Position numbers and translations under genes: made by a program. Positions 44,129-52,347 of a stretch of DNA of 64,000 nt are shown here, one piece after another. The notes below the pieces were generated by a model. It was given only the letters and a program-made list of their open reading frames with translations. It was not told the DNA's origin and did not search any database. Origin of the DNA: Croceibacterium sp. TMG7-5b_MA50 (lineage in GTDB: Bacteria > Pseudomonadota > Alphaproteobacteria > Sphingomonadales > Sphingomonadaceae); assembly GCF_039830145.1 (NCBI RefSeq), contig NZ_CP156082.1, positions 328,001-392,000 on the forward strand, given 5' to 3'. The first letter of the stretch is position 1, and each line of letters begins with the position of its first letter.

Positions 44129-44998
44129 TCAGCCGCCAATGCGCTGCCGCACAGGGCCGAGCAGCGCCGGGTCCAGCGTGTCGAAGTCGCTGGCGGTGTG
44201 CCGCTCAGCCAAGCCACCCTGGGCGTTGACCAGCCGGCCGCGGATCGCGCCCGGCCGTGCGTCGATCGCCCGGACCCAGCGGCCCACATGCTCGTACTCG
44301 TTCATGGACAGGAACACGTCGGCCCCGTTGTAACCGCCATGATATAGCATCGACAGCCACGGATAGGCGGCAATGTCCGCCACCGTGTAGTCCGCGCCAG
44401 CCAGGTATTCGTGCTGCGCCAGCTGGGCGTCGGCCACTGCCAGCAGGCGCTTGGTTTCCATTGTGTAGCGATCGATGGGGTACTGGTACTTCTCCGGCGC
44501 GTAGGCGTAGAAATGGCCAAAGCCGCCGCCGATGAACGGCGCGCTGCCCACCTGCCACATCAGCCAGCTCAGCACCTCAGCCCGCGCCGCGCCACTTGCC
44601 GGAAGGCCCCAACCGAACCGTTCCGCCAGATGGATCAGGATCGCGCCGGATTCGAACACGCGTACCGGTTCCGCACCGCTGCGATCGACCAGAGCCGGGA
44701 TCTTGGAATTGGGATTGATTGCAACGAAGCCGCTGCCGAACTGGTCACCATCCATGATGCCGATCCGCCAGGCATCGTAATCAGCCTCGGCAAAGCCGGC
44801 AGCGAGCAACTCCTCCAGCATTATAGTGGCCTTCTGGCCATTGGGCGTACCTAGCGAATACAGCTGAAACGGATGTTCGCCGACCGGCAGCTCCGCCTCG
44901 TGCCGGGCGCCGGCAGTGGGGCGGTTGAGGCCGGCGAAGCGGCCGCCATTCTCCGTATCGGGCGTCCAGATGGCGGGCGGGGTATAGGTCTGTGTCAT
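44129..44998 (-). CDS. yghU: Glutathione-dependent disulfide-bond oxidoreductase YghU
   Basis: A 289-aa glutathione-S-transferase-fold protein. The thioredoxin-like N-domain shows FQLYSLGTPNGQKATIMLEEL (YghU/YfcG use Asn and Thr near this loop in place of a catalytic Tyr/Cys), the cis-Pro motif in SKIPALVDR, and FESGAILIHLAERFG. The C-domain is all-helical with YTVADIAAYPW. YghU reduces disulfides with glutathione. The ATG at 44998 gives the expected N-terminus. It is divergent from topoisomerase IB with 63 bases between the starts. Confidence 0.9.
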   Translation of the reverse strand: MTQTYTPPAIWTPDTENGGRFAGLNRPTAGARHEAELPVGEHPFQLYSLGTPNGQKATIMLEELLAAGFAEADYDAWRIGIMDGDQFGSGFVAINPNSKIPALVDRSGAEPVRVFESGAILIHLAERFGWGLPASGAARAEVLSWLMWQVGSAPFIGGGFGHFYAYAPEKYQYPIDRYTMETKRLLAVADAQLAQHEYLAGADYTVADIAAYPWLSMLYHGGYNGADVFLSMNEYEHVGRWVRAIDARPGAIRGRLVNAQGGLAERHTASDFDTLDPALLGPVRQRIGG

Positions 44999-45061
44999 GG
45001 TCTGCGATCTGGCGTCGGGCAGGCGGAACCGCAAGAGCGCGACGCCCGTTCTCCGCCAGCC

Positions 45062-46078
45062 ATGGCAGACACCTCCACCAAGCTGATCTTCGTCGACGAC
45101 GAGCTTCCCGGCATCACCCGCCGCAAGGCGGGCAAGGGCTGGGCGTACTTCGATCCCACCGGCGAACGGATCAAGGACCGGGACGAGATCGACCGGCTGA
45201 ATGCGATTGCCCTGCCGCCCGCCTATGTGGACACCTGGTTCTGCCCGGCGGACAACGGCCATATTCTGGCGACCGGGTATGACGACAAGGGGCGCAAGCA
45301 ATATCGCTATCACCCCGTTTTCCGTACTCAGCAGGAGGGGATGAAGTTCGACGGCTGCCGCACCTTCGGCGAATTACTGCCGCTGGTGAGAAAGCGCGTG
45401 GAGGCAGATCTCAGCGGATCGAAGGTCACGCGCAGCCATGCCATCGCCAGCGTGGTGCGCCTGTTGGACCTGGGGGTGATCCGCATCGGGAACGAAGCCT
45501 ATGCGAAAGAGAACAACTCCTTCGGCGCGACCACTCTGAGGCAGGACCATGCCGAGGTGCGCGGCTCCACGCTGAAGCTGTCGTTCCGCGCCAAAAGCGG
45601 CAAGCAGCGGGAGGTGGCGATCACGGACCGGCGGCTGGCGCATTTCGTGCGCAAGATGCAGGACCTACCCGGGCAGCACCTGTTTCAATATCCCGGCGAG
45701 GATGGGGAGGTGCACAATGTCGGCTCGGACGAGGTGAACGAGTATCTGTGCGAGACGATGGGCGAGCACTTCACCGCCAAGAACTTCCGTACGTGGCATG
45801 GCAGCGTGCTGGCGTTCAACATGCTGGCGAGCGCTAAGGGCCAGTTGACGATCAAGGCGTTGATGGCGGAGGTCTCGGAGAAGCTGGGCAACACGCCTGC
45901 TGTGGCGCGCCGATCCTACGTCCACCCGGCGGTGACGGCGTTGATCGACAGCCAGAGCAAGTGGCGCGAGACGCTGAAGCTGCCGCGCAGGACGCAGTGG
46001 CTCAGCCGCGAGGAGCGCGGCCTGCTGGCGCTGCTGGAACAGAGCCCGCCGGCCGCGGAGATGCTGGCCGCGGCCTGA
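45062..46078 (+). CDS. Poxvirus-type DNA topoisomerase IB
   Basis: A 338-aa type IB topoisomerase of the bacterial poxvirus-like group, relaxing DNA via a 3'-phosphotyrosyl link. The catalytic Tyr286 is in ARRSYVHPAV; the other pentad residues are in SVVRLLDLGVIRIGNEAYAK (Arg), the Lys in LSFRAKSGK, and KNFRTWHGS (Arg, His). The N-terminal DNA-clamp domain begins GITRRKAGKGWAYFDPTG. A single domain without C-terminal extension. Normal length for the family. Its stop is two bases from the convergent leuC stop. Confidence 0.94.
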   Translation: MADTSTKLIFVDDELPGITRRKAGKGWAYFDPTGERIKDRDEIDRLNAIALPPAYVDTWFCPADNGHILATGYDDKGRKQYRYHPVFRTQQEGMKFDGCRTFGELLPLVRKRVEADLSGSKVTRSHAIASVVRLLDLGVIRIGNEAYAKENNSFGATTLRQDHAEVRGSTLKLSFRAKSGKQREVAITDRRLAHFVRKMQDLPGQHLFQYPGEDGEVHNVGSDEVNEYLCETMGEHFTAKNFRTWHGSVLAFNMLASAKGQLTIKALMAEVSEKLGNTPAVARRSYVHPAVTALIDSQSKWRETLKLPRRTQWLSREERGLLALLEQSPPAAEMLAAA

Positions 46079-46079
46079 C

Positions 46080-47513
46080 CTAGTCTGCCAGTTCCCGGAC
46101 GTCGGTCAGCCGGCCGGTCACCGCCGCCGCCGCCGCCATCGCCGGGCTGACGAGGTGCGTGCGCGCACCGGGACCCTGCCGGCCGACGAAGTTGCGGTTG
46201 GAGGTGGAGGCGCAGCGTTCACCTGCGGGCACCTTGTCCGGGTTCATGCCGAGGCAGGCGGAGCAGCCGGGCTCGCGCCATTCGAGGCCCGCTTCGGTGA
46301 AGATGCGGTCGAGCCCTTCCGCCTCCGCCTGTTCCTTCACCAGGCCCGATCCGGGGACAACGATAGCCCACTTGACGTTGTCGGCCAGGTGCCGGCCTTT
46401 AAGCACGGCGGCGGCGGCGCGCAGATCCTCTATCCGGCTGTTGGTGCAGCTGCCGATGAACACGTTCTCGACCGGAAGACCCGCCAGCTTCTGCCCCGGC
46501 TCCAGGCCCATATAGACGAGGCTCTTGCGGGCGGCGTCCTGCTTCGACGAGTCGGCAAAGCTCTCGGGCGCGGGAACCAGGCCGCCGATCGGGGCGGTGT
46601 CTTCAGGGCTGGTGCCCCAGGTGACGGTCGGCTCCACGTTAGCGGCGTCGATCACCACCGACTTGTCGAACGTCGCGCCTTCGTCCGTGCGCAGGGTGCG
46701 CCAGTACTCGACGGCCGCGTCCCATTCGGCGCCAGTGGGCGCGAAGGGGCGACCCTTCAGGTAGGCGAAGGTCTTGTCGTCCGGCGCGATCAGGCCGGAG
46801 CGTGCGCCGCCCTCGATGCTCATGTTGCAGACGGTCAGGCGGCTCTCGACGCTCATCGCCTCGAACACGGGGCCGCGGTACTCGATCACGTGGCCGGTGC
46901 CGCCGGCGGTGCCGATCACGCCGATGATGTGCAGGATCAGGTCCTTGGAGGTGATGCCGAGGCCAAGCTCGCCCTCCACGCGCACCTCCATGGTGCGCGA
47001 CGGCTGCAGCAGCAGCGTCTGCGTGGCGAGGACATGCTCGACTTCGCTGGTGCCGATGCCGAAGGCGAGCGCGCCCATGCCGCCATGCGCGGCGGTGTGG
47101 CTATCGCCGCATACGATCGTGGTGCCGGGCAGGCTGAAGCCCTGTTCCGGGCCGACCACGTGGACGATGCCCTGCTGGCGGGCGGTGGCGCCGAAATAGC
47201 GGATGCCGAACTCCGCCACGTTGCGCTCCAGCGCGGAGAGCTGCTGGGCGCTCTGGCCATCGGCGATCGGCAGGCGGTTGCCGCCGGCGTCGAGGCGTGC
47301 AGTGGTGGGCAGGTTGTGGTCGGGCGTGGCCAGCGTCAATTCGGGCCGACGGACGGGGCGGCCGGCCATGCGCAGGCCTTCGAACGCCTGCGGGCTGGTG
47401 ACTTCGTGTACCAGGTGCCGGTCGATGAACAGCAGGCAGGTGCCGTCCTCCTGCCGTTCGACAACGTGGGCGTCCCAGATCTTCTCGTACAGAGTGCGTG
47501 GTTTGCTGGCCAT
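46080..47513 (-). CDS. leuC: 3-isopropylmalate dehydratase large subunit LeuC
   Basis: A 477-aa aconitase-family enzyme of leucine synthesis, isomerising 2- to 3-isopropylmalate with LeuD. Fe-S cluster cysteines are in [13 protein letters not shown] and [29 protein letters not shown] is a hallmark. The ATG at 47513 gives the expected [16 protein letters not shown]; ten residues upstream are unlikely. leuD is not next to it in this window: upstream is the divergent crtZ. Confidence 0.96.
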   Translation of the reverse strand: MASKPRTLYEKIWDAHVVERQEDGTCLLFIDRHLVHEVTSPQAFEGLRMAGRPVRRPELTLATPDHNLPTTARLDAGGNRLPIADGQSAQQLSALERNVAEFGIRYFGATARQQGIVHVVGPEQGFSLPGTTIVCGDSHTAAHGGMGALAFGIGTSEVEHVLATQTLLLQPSRTMEVRVEGELGLGITSKDLILHIIGVIGTAGGTGHVIEYRGPVFEAMSVESRLTVCNMSIEGGARSGLIAPDDKTFAYLKGRPFAPTGAEWDAAVEYWRTLRTDEGATFDKSVVIDAANVEPTVTWGTSPEDTAPIGGLVPAPESFADSSKQDAARKSLVYMGLEPGQKLAGLPVENVFIGSCTNSRIEDLRAAAAVLKGRHLADNVKWAIVVPGSGLVKEQAEAEGLDRIFTEAGLEWREPGCSACLGMNPDKVPAGERCASTSNRNFVGRQGPGARTHLVSPAMAAAAAVTGRLTDVRELAD

Positions 47514-47593
47514 GCCGGGCAGATGGCGCGGCTGCGCGGGCATAGCAAGCAGGGGCTGTCTTTCGAGCGGCGAAGCGCCTATTTAGCCCGATC

Positions 47594-48115
47594 ATGACCG
47601 ACTGGCTGTTTCCCCTGCTGATCGTGCTGGCGAGTGCCGCCGCCATGGAATGGGTGGCGTGGGCGAGCCACAAATACATCATGCACGGCTGGGGCTGGGC
47701 ATGGCACCGCGACCATCACGAGCCGCATCATAACATGCTGGAGCGGAACGACCTGTACGCGCTGGTCGGCGCGGCGATGAGCATATCCATGTTCGCGCTG
47801 GGCAGCGAGCTGGTGATGGGCCAGGCGGCCTGGTGGCCGGCGACGTGGATCGGCACCGGCATCCTGGTGTATGGCGTGATCTACACGCTGATCCATGACG
47901 GATTGGTCCACCAGCGTTACTTCCGCTGGGTGCCCAAGCGCGGTTACGCCAAGCGGCTGGTGCAGGCGCACAAGCTGCATCACGCCACCATCGGCAAAGA
48001 AGGCGGCGTCAGCTTCGGCTTCATCCTGGCGAGCGATCCGGCCAAGCTGAAGGCTGAACTGCGCCGTCAGCGGGAGGCCGGCATCGCCCAGTTGCGCGAG
48101 AGCGCGGAGGCATAG
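47594..48115 (+). CDS. crtZ: Beta-carotene hydroxylase CrtZ
   Basis: A 173-aa membrane diiron hydroxylase that turns beta-carotene to zeaxanthin. Four histidine clusters typical of the fatty acid hydroxylase superfamily are present: HKYIMH, HRDHHEPHH, HDGLVHQR and HKLHHA. About four membrane helices. It points to xanthophyll pigment production; other crt genes are not in this window. It is divergent from leuC. A second copy of the 23-bp repeat begins 19 bases after the stop. Confidence 0.94.
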   Translation: MTDWLFPLLIVLASAAAMEWVAWASHKYIMHGWGWAWHRDHHEPHHNMLERNDLYALVGAAMSISMFALGSELVMGQAAWWPATWIGTGILVYGVIYTLIHDGLVHQRYFRWVPKRGYAKRLVQAHKLHHATIGKEGGVSFGFILASDPAKLKAELRRQREAGIAQLRESAEA

Positions 48116-48133
48116 CCGAGCGGCTGCGGCTGG

Positions 48134-48156
48134 AAGTTGACACTAAGTTGACACCT
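48134..48156 (-). repeat. 23-bp repeat, copy 2
   Basis: An exact inverted copy of 19026-19048, in the 191-bp gap between crtZ and chrA. Read on the minus strand it gives GTGTCAACTTA followed by GTGTCAACTT. The rest of the gap (48157-48306) holds no supported gene or terminator. Confidence 0.8.
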
Positions 48157-48306
48157 AGCTGAGGTGCCGAGGGCGAGCGGGAGGACCGGTTCACCGGCCG
48201 ACGTAGAAGGGGTATGCGGAAGGGCGAAACGAGGCATCCGCTTGGTATGGCAGCAGCGCGCCGTGTAGGACAGCCTGCCGGCGAACCCCTGCAGATATGG
48301 CTGCCG

Positions 48307-49503
48307 TCAGGTCGGCATGAGCAATCCGGCGACTGCGCCGAAGGCGATCAATGCCGGTGTGACCCAGCGACCTTTCAGCCGCCATGCTGCGATTGCGGCG
48401 ACGATGAAGATGATCGTGGTGAAGACGAGGTTCTGCGAGCGCTGCACGGTGCTCGCGCCCAGGTCGACAAAGGTCGCGCCGATGATACCGACCACTGCCG
48501 CGGCCACGCCATCCAGCAAACGGTGTAACCTGGATTTGTCCACGACAGCCTCAAGCCGTTCAAAGAACAGCATCGAAAAGGCGAAAGCGGGCAGGAACAT
48601 GCCGACCGTGATGGCAAGGGCCCCGCTCAAGCCGCCGGCCACGTAGCCGGCAAAGGTGGCGAAAATGACCAGCGGTGCCGGAAGCAGCCCCGCCGCCGCC
48701 ACACCGTCCAGAAAGGCTCCGTCGGACAGCCATCCCCGTCCGACGGTGTCATCCCGGACATACGGAATGGCGGTGTAGGCGCCGCCGAAGGTGAGCAGCC
48801 CGCCCTTCAATCCGGCGACGAAAAGCGCCAGCACGGTGACCGGGGCGGAAATCGCAGCGACGGCTGCGGGGTTCGTGATGGCGGCCGGGTGGAGCGCAAG
48901 CCAGGCGATCACCGACACCAATGTTCCCGATAGCACAATGGCAGCGGGGTTGCGGAACGCTGCAAAGGCGACGCCGGCAGCCGCAAGGAGTATCCAGAAC
49001 GGCAGGCCAGCCGCTGTTCCGACGAACGCCAGAACAGCCAGGCCGATCAGGGCGACATTCGTCAATATATGAGAAGCGATCCGCTGCACCGCGCGCAGGA
49101 TGATCGCGAGGACGGCTGCCTGCACCCCGATCAGCAATCCGCCGAGCGCGACACTTCCGGCGATGAAGGATGTATAAGCCCAGGCGCAGGCCAACATCAG
49201 GATCAGTCCGGGCAGCAGGAAGCCCAGGCCGGCGACCAACCCCCCAAGCCGTCCGCGGGCGATGATGCCGAGATGGACGCACAGTTCATGAGCCTCCGGC
49301 CCCGGCAGGACCTGCATAACCGCCAGCAGCCGATTGAAGCGGGCGCTGTCAATCCAGCGCTCTTCCTCGACCAGGGCCTGACGGATCATGGCGATCTGCG
49401 CCACGGGTCCGCCGAAGGCCAGCGCGCCGAAGCGGAGGAACCGCAAGAACAGGTGCGTGAGGCTGATAGCGGGCGGGCGGGCTTCTGGCAGGTTCATCGT
49501 CAT
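48307..49503 (-). CDS. chrA: Chromate transporter ChrA (long-chain type)
   Basis: A 398-aa membrane protein with two homologous CHR domains. The first has LRFGALAFGGPVAQIAMIRQAL and QVLPGPEAHELCVHLG; the second has LKGGLLTFGGAYTAIPYVRDD and GLLPAPLVIFATFAGYVAGG. Ten or so helices. Members export chromate or sulfate. No chrB regulator is next to it. The base composition appears a little lower in GC than neighbours, and one copy of the 23-bp repeat is near its 3' end; lateral acquisition is possible but unproven. An ATG at 49497 is an alternative start. Confidence 0.9.
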   Translation of the reverse strand: MTMNLPEARPPAISLTHLFLRFLRFGALAFGGPVAQIAMIRQALVEEERWIDSARFNRLLAVMQVLPGPEAHELCVHLGIIARGRLGGLVAGLGFLLPGLILMLACAWAYTSFIAGSVALGGLLIGVQAAVLAIILRAVQRIASHILTNVALIGLAVLAFVGTAAGLPFWILLAAAGVAFAAFRNPAAIVLSGTLVSVIAWLALHPAAITNPAAVAAISAPVTVLALFVAGLKGGLLTFGGAYTAIPYVRDDTVGRGWLSDGAFLDGVAAAGLLPAPLVIFATFAGYVAGGLSGALAITVGMFLPAFAFSMLFFERLEAVVDKSRLHRLLDGVAAAVVGIIGATFVDLGASTVQRSQNLVFTTIIFIVAAIAAWRLKGRWVTPALIAFGAVAGLLMPT

Positions 49504-49691
49504 GCAGCTCCGATGTCGCGATACGACTTCTGGAGCGGACTTGGACGATCATCGTCTGAACGGGCGCCGCATATAGCCCGTGTCCCGATCCTGCGCTTTC
49601 CGGCCGCCACATGCAATGGTTTGATCGAGGCGGCCGCGTTTAGTCGGTCGCATGAATGCAGCCGATGCAATTCCCACTGCGATGCCGACAT
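49504..49691. other. 188-bp gap between chrA and ybaN
   Basis: This holds the upstream region of chrA (minus strand) and the 3' end of the psp/sufE/ybaN transcript. A small open frame here has no family resemblance and no credible ribosome binding site. I see no strong terminator. Confidence 0.4.
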
Positions 49692-50042
49692 TCACCCCGG
49701 TCGGGTCACGATCCACAACGCCACTGCCAGCAGAGCCGCGCTCGACACCCCGGCCCAAGGCCAGCCGACCAGCCACCAGGCCAGCGCCGCCGCCAGTGCC
49801 ATCATCGCCACCGCCGCGCGCTTGCCCCTGGCGGAGATCGCGCGACGGGTGCGCCAAGCGACGAGGTGCGGGCCGACCTGCGGATGAGCGAGCAGGCGCT
49901 GTTCCCATGCCGGGTTGCCGCGGGCGAAGCAGTATGCGGCGCCGATGAAGAACACGACGCCGGGCATCATGGGCAGGATCACGCCCACGACGCCAAGTCC
50001 CACCAATAGCAGGCCGGCCGCCGTCCATAGCGGCCGCAGCAT
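49692..50042 (-). CDS. YbaN-family (DUF454) membrane protein
   Basis: A 116-aa inner membrane protein of the DUF454/YbaN family. The hallmark VGVILPMMPGVVFFIGAAYCFARGNP is near the N-terminus; helices at about 5-40 and 75-112. Function unknown. It lies 5 bases downstream of sufE on the same strand and is probably the last gene of the psp-sufE-ybaN transcript, although a separate promoter for sufE cannot be excluded. Confidence 0.88.
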   Translation of the reverse strand: MLRPLWTAAGLLLVGLGVVGVILPMMPGVVFFIGAAYCFARGNPAWEQRLLAHPQVGPHLVAWRTRRAISARGKRAAVAMMALAAALAWWLVGWPWAGVSSAALLAVALWIVTRPG

Positions 50043-50047
50043 GGGGT

Positions 50048-50458
50048 TCAGGCTCCGCCTGCGATGCGGGTGGCGTGTTCGCGGACCAGCGCGATCATGT
50101 TGGGGACGCCCTGCGTCCGGTTGGAACTGAGCTGGTTCTTCAGATCGAACGGTGCCAGCCGGTCGAGGATGTCGGTGTCCGCCACTTCCGCCGCAGGCCG
50201 ATCCTGGATCGCGGCGATCACCAGCGCGACGATGCCCTTGGTGATGGCGGCGTTGCTGTCGGCCAGGAAGTGCAGCTTGCCCGCATCGCCGGTGGGGTAG
50301 ACCCATACGCTGGCGGAACAGCCGCGCACCAGGGTGGCATCGGTGCGCAGGGCGGGTGGCATGGGATCAAGCTCCCGCCCCAGCTCGATCAGCAGGCGAT
50401 AGCGTTCGTCGCCATCGAGGAATTCGTATTCTTCAAGGATGTCAGGCAGCGACCGCAT
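50048..50458 (-). CDS. sufE: SufE-family cysteine desulfuration protein
   Basis: A 136-aa SufE that accepts sulfur from the cysteine desulfurase SufS for Fe-S cluster assembly. The sulfur-accepting Cys47 is in LVRGCSASVWV; RYRLLIELGRELDPMP and NRTQGVPNMIALVREHA are typical. The start at 50458 gives the standard MRSLPDILEEYEFL. It follows the psp-like genes with a 25-base gap, an unusual neighbour for sufE; the main suf cluster is not in this window. Confidence 0.92.
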   Translation of the reverse strand: MRSLPDILEEYEFLDGDERYRLLIELGRELDPMPPALRTDATLVRGCSASVWVYPTGDAGKLHFLADSNAAITKGIVALVIAAIQDRPAAEVADTDILDRLAPFDLKNQLSSNRTQGVPNMIALVREHATRIAGGA

Positions 50459-50483
50459 GATGCGGGGACATAGCGCACCGCCA

Positions 50484-50732
50484 TCACAAATCCACCCCGC
50501 TGGCGATCGCTTCCAACCGGCGGATGCGTTCCCTGAGGTCGGCCAGTTCGATCCGGGCGGCACCCTCAGGGGAGCCAACGGCGCGGTTGCCGCTGTCGAG
50601 CGGCGCGCTACGGTGGGCGTCCAGTTCGCGGGTCTTGAGCGCCAACCAGCCCTGCCACCCTTTCAGTGCGGCGGCCGCGACCACCAGCAGGGCGGCAAGA
50701 ACGGTCAGGGCAAGCAGCAGGTCATGAGGCAT
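50484..50732 (-). CDS. PspB-like small membrane protein (82 aa)
   Basis: An 82-aa protein: N-terminal membrane helix (about 3-24: DLLLALTVLAALLVVAAAAL), a cytoplasmic linker, and a C-terminal heptad segment ELADLRERIRRLEAIASG. The end matches the coiled coil of PspB (RMRERIQALESI in E. coli, from memory) but it lacks the longer LRD tail of the two genes before it. It is the eighth gene of the psp transcript and precedes sufE. Function is not known. Confidence 0.75.
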   Translation of the reverse strand: MPHDLLLALTVLAALLVVAAAALKGWQGWLALKTRELDAHRSAPLDSGNRAVGSPEGAARIELADLRERIRRLEAIASGVDL

Positions 50733-50751
50733 GGCGGCAGGCTCCCTTCAT

Positions 50752-51015
50752 CTATTCGTCGCGCAGCCGGTCGATCTGGTCGGACAGGCGGCGACCGTGG
50801 GTGTCGTCGGTGGCGATGCGTTCCAGCACGCGGACCCGTTCGCGCAATTCGGCGACCTCGCGCTGCAATTCGGCGGCACGCTCCCGGTCCGGCGCGGGGA
50901 TGGGGTTGCCGTCCTCGTCCGTGGCGAAGCCCAGCCGTTCGTGATGGCGGACGCGCAGCACGCTGGTGATGCCCCAGATGAGCGCAAGGACGACGATGGC
51001 GGTCCAGAAGCTCAT
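50752..51015 (-). CDS. PspB/C-like small membrane protein (87 aa)
   Basis: An 87-aa protein: membrane helix (about 3-19), basic patch VLRVRHHERLG, acidic/proline linker, then a coiled coil ELQREVAELRERVRVLERIA and the tail TDDTHGRRLSDQIDRLRDE. The coiled coil plus tail matches the C-terminus of the PspC encoded in the same operon. It overlaps the previous gene by four bases (ATGA), so the two are translationally coupled. Paralogous to its neighbours on both sides. Confidence 0.78.
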   Translation of the reverse strand: MSFWTAIVVLALIWGITSVLRVRHHERLGFATDEDGNPIPAPDRERAAELQREVAELRERVRVLERIATDDTHGRRLSDQIDRLRDE

Positions 51016-51329
51016 TGCACATTCTCCCGCCCGTCGCGCAGCCGTTCAATGTCGTGGCTGAGGTGGTAGCCGCTGTCGGTGACGATCCGCTCCACATTGG
51101 CGAGGCGGTCCTTCACCGCGCCGACCTCGGCGCGGAGCTGGGCGTTTTCCTGCGTCACCAGCTTCAGCCGCTCGGCCGTCTCGGCATCCTTCTTCGGGTA
51201 CACGGACTGGCCCCAGGCACCGTCCAGCGGATAACCGTGGCGGATGCGCAGCCAGGTGGTGGCGACCCATCCAACCACGCCGGAGACCCCGACTATGGCG
51301 ATCACTTCGGCGGTCAGCTCAAACGGCAT
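51012..51329 (-). CDS. PspB/C-like small membrane protein (105 aa)
   Basis: A 105-aa protein with one membrane helix (about 7-26: VIAIVGVSGVVGWVATTWL), a basic patch LRIRHGYPLDG, and a long coiled coil (AERLKLVTQENAQLRAEVGA) ending in VERIVTDSGYHLSHDIERLR. It resembles the 87-aa protein downstream (LRVRHHE / LRIRHGY) and the 100-aa protein upstream, evidence of repeated duplication. It probably binds PspA or PspC through the coiled coil; not shown. Confidence 0.78.
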   Translation of the reverse strand: MPFELTAEVIAIVGVSGVVGWVATTWLRIRHGYPLDGAWGQSVYPKKDAETAERLKLVTQENAQLRAEVGAVKDRLANVERIVTDSGYHLSHDIERLRDGRENVQ

Positions 51330-51350
51330 CGTGCTACCTTCCTGCTGGCG

Positions 51351-51653
51351 TTAGTTGTGCGAGGAGATGGAGGTGGGCTCGGCCAAGCGATCCTCCACCC
51401 GGCGCTGGTCGCGCAGCGCCTCGATCTGGGTGACGACGTCGTAGCCGCGATCGGTGACGATGCGTTCCAGCACGCGGACCCGATCCTCCAGCTCCTTCAC
51501 ATGACTGGCATATTGCGCCGCCTTCTCCGCAGTCGCCTGACTGGTGGTGCCGATCTGGCGATCCATCATCTTCTCCCGGTGCTTGATCCAGATCGCGAAA
51601 AACGGGATCATCAGCGCCAGGATCGGGATCATCAGGGCCATCGTGCCGTGCAT
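51351..51653 (-). CDS. PspB/C-like small membrane protein (100 aa)
   Basis: A 100-aa protein: membrane helix (about 5-24: MALMIPILALMIPFFAIWIK), then KHREKMMDRQIG, a heptad region (AEKAAQYASHVKELEDRVRV) and the tail LERIVTDRGYDVVTQIEALRD, followed by a short Ser/Glu tail. It is the first of four PspB/C-like genes behind pspC (23-base gap). Its signature is nearest to that of the 105-aa protein. Role unknown; operon position indicates envelope stress. Confidence 0.78.
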   Translation of the reverse strand: MHGTMALMIPILALMIPFFAIWIKHREKMMDRQIGTTSQATAEKAAQYASHVKELEDRVRVLERIVTDRGYDVVTQIEALRDQRRVEDRLAEPTSISSHN

Positions 51654-51676
51654 GGTTCAGTCCCTCTGAATGTGGC

Positions 51677-52054
51677 TCAGCGCAGCCGCTCGATCTCGGC
51701 GGAGAGGCGCGGATTGCTGGTGACGTAGTGCGTCTCCACCTCCGCCAGGCGGCGGTCGATGTCGCGCATCCGGGCGCGCAGTTCGCGGGCGGTGCGCTTC
51801 GGGCTCTGCCGCACGCCCTGCCAGTACTTCTGCTCGTGCCGGTCGGTGTAGAGTTCGGGCGGCTTCTTGTTCAGCAGGATGCCGGCGATGAAGTAGAACG
51901 GCAGGACGGCGCCGCCCGACATGAACACCAGGAACAGGAAGCCCAGCCTGGTCCAGATCGGATCCACCCCGGCATAGTCGGCCAGGCCGGCGCAGACGCC
52001 CATCAGCTTGCCTTCCTGCTTGTCGCGGTAGAGGCGGGTGCGGGGAGAGTTCAC
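51677..52054 (-). CDS. pspC: Phage shock protein C
   Basis: A 125-aa inner membrane protein of the Psp response. The PspC domain YRDKQEGKLMGVCAGLADYAG and VDPIWTRLGFLFLVFMSGG precedes a helix to about 62. The C-terminus has MRDIDRRLAEVETHYVTSNP and ends AEIERLR, like E. coli PspC (which ends in a similar ERYVTSD segment, from memory). It starts with a GTG that overlaps the pspB stop (GTGA). In E. coli PspBC sense membrane stress and free PspF from PspA. Confidence 0.93.
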   Translation of the reverse strand: MNSPRTRLYRDKQEGKLMGVCAGLADYAGVDPIWTRLGFLFLVFMSGGAVLPFYFIAGILLNKKPPELYTDRHEQKYWQGVRQSPKRTARELRARMRDIDRRLAEVETHYVTSNPRLSAEIERLR

Positions 52055-52344
52055 CGGAAGGTTCCTTTCTTCTCGGCGAGCAGGCGGTCCAGCTCGCGCA
52101 GCTGCGGGGTCGTGTCGCTTTCGTCGGACAGGCGGGCCGGGCGGAAGTCGGGGCTGTCGTGCGCGACCAGGCGCTCCACCGTCTCCATCCGCTCATCGAG
52201 CCGCTTGGCGAGGTTGTAGAGTTCCTCCAGCAGTACCTCGTCATCGGTGGTGATGGTGGCGGCGGTCTTCCACTTGGTCATGTAGTGCAGGATCAGCCAT
52301 GGCAGGCCGACGAAAATGGCAACAATGGCCAGTGCTTCTTCCAT
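52051..52344 (-). CDS. pspB: Phage shock protein B
   Basis: A 97-aa PspB: an N-terminal membrane helix (about 4-22: ALAIVAIFVGLPWLILHYM), the KWKTAATITTDDE linker, a coiled coil (LLEELYNLAKRLDERMETVE) and HDSPDFR, equivalent to the E. coli PspB end (AEHPNWR). It is a little longer than E. coli PspB (74 aa). It is four bases from pspA and overlaps pspC, so all three are coupled. It is an envelope stress sensor with PspC. Confidence 0.9.
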   Translation of the reverse strand: MEEALAIVAIFVGLPWLILHYMTKWKTAATITTDDEVLLEELYNLAKRLDERMETVERLVAHDSPDFRPARLSDESDTTPQLRELDRLLAEKKGTFR

Positions 52345-52347
52345 GGA

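Noticed and set aside
48191-48385. A 64-codon minus-strand frame in the gap between crtZ and chrA
   Set aside because: Overlaps the chrA 3' end, has no ribosome binding site and no family resemblance.
49500-49691. A 63-codon minus-strand frame upstream of chrA, considered as a ChrB-like regulator
   Set aside because: Too short and without helix-turn-helix or ChrB motifs.
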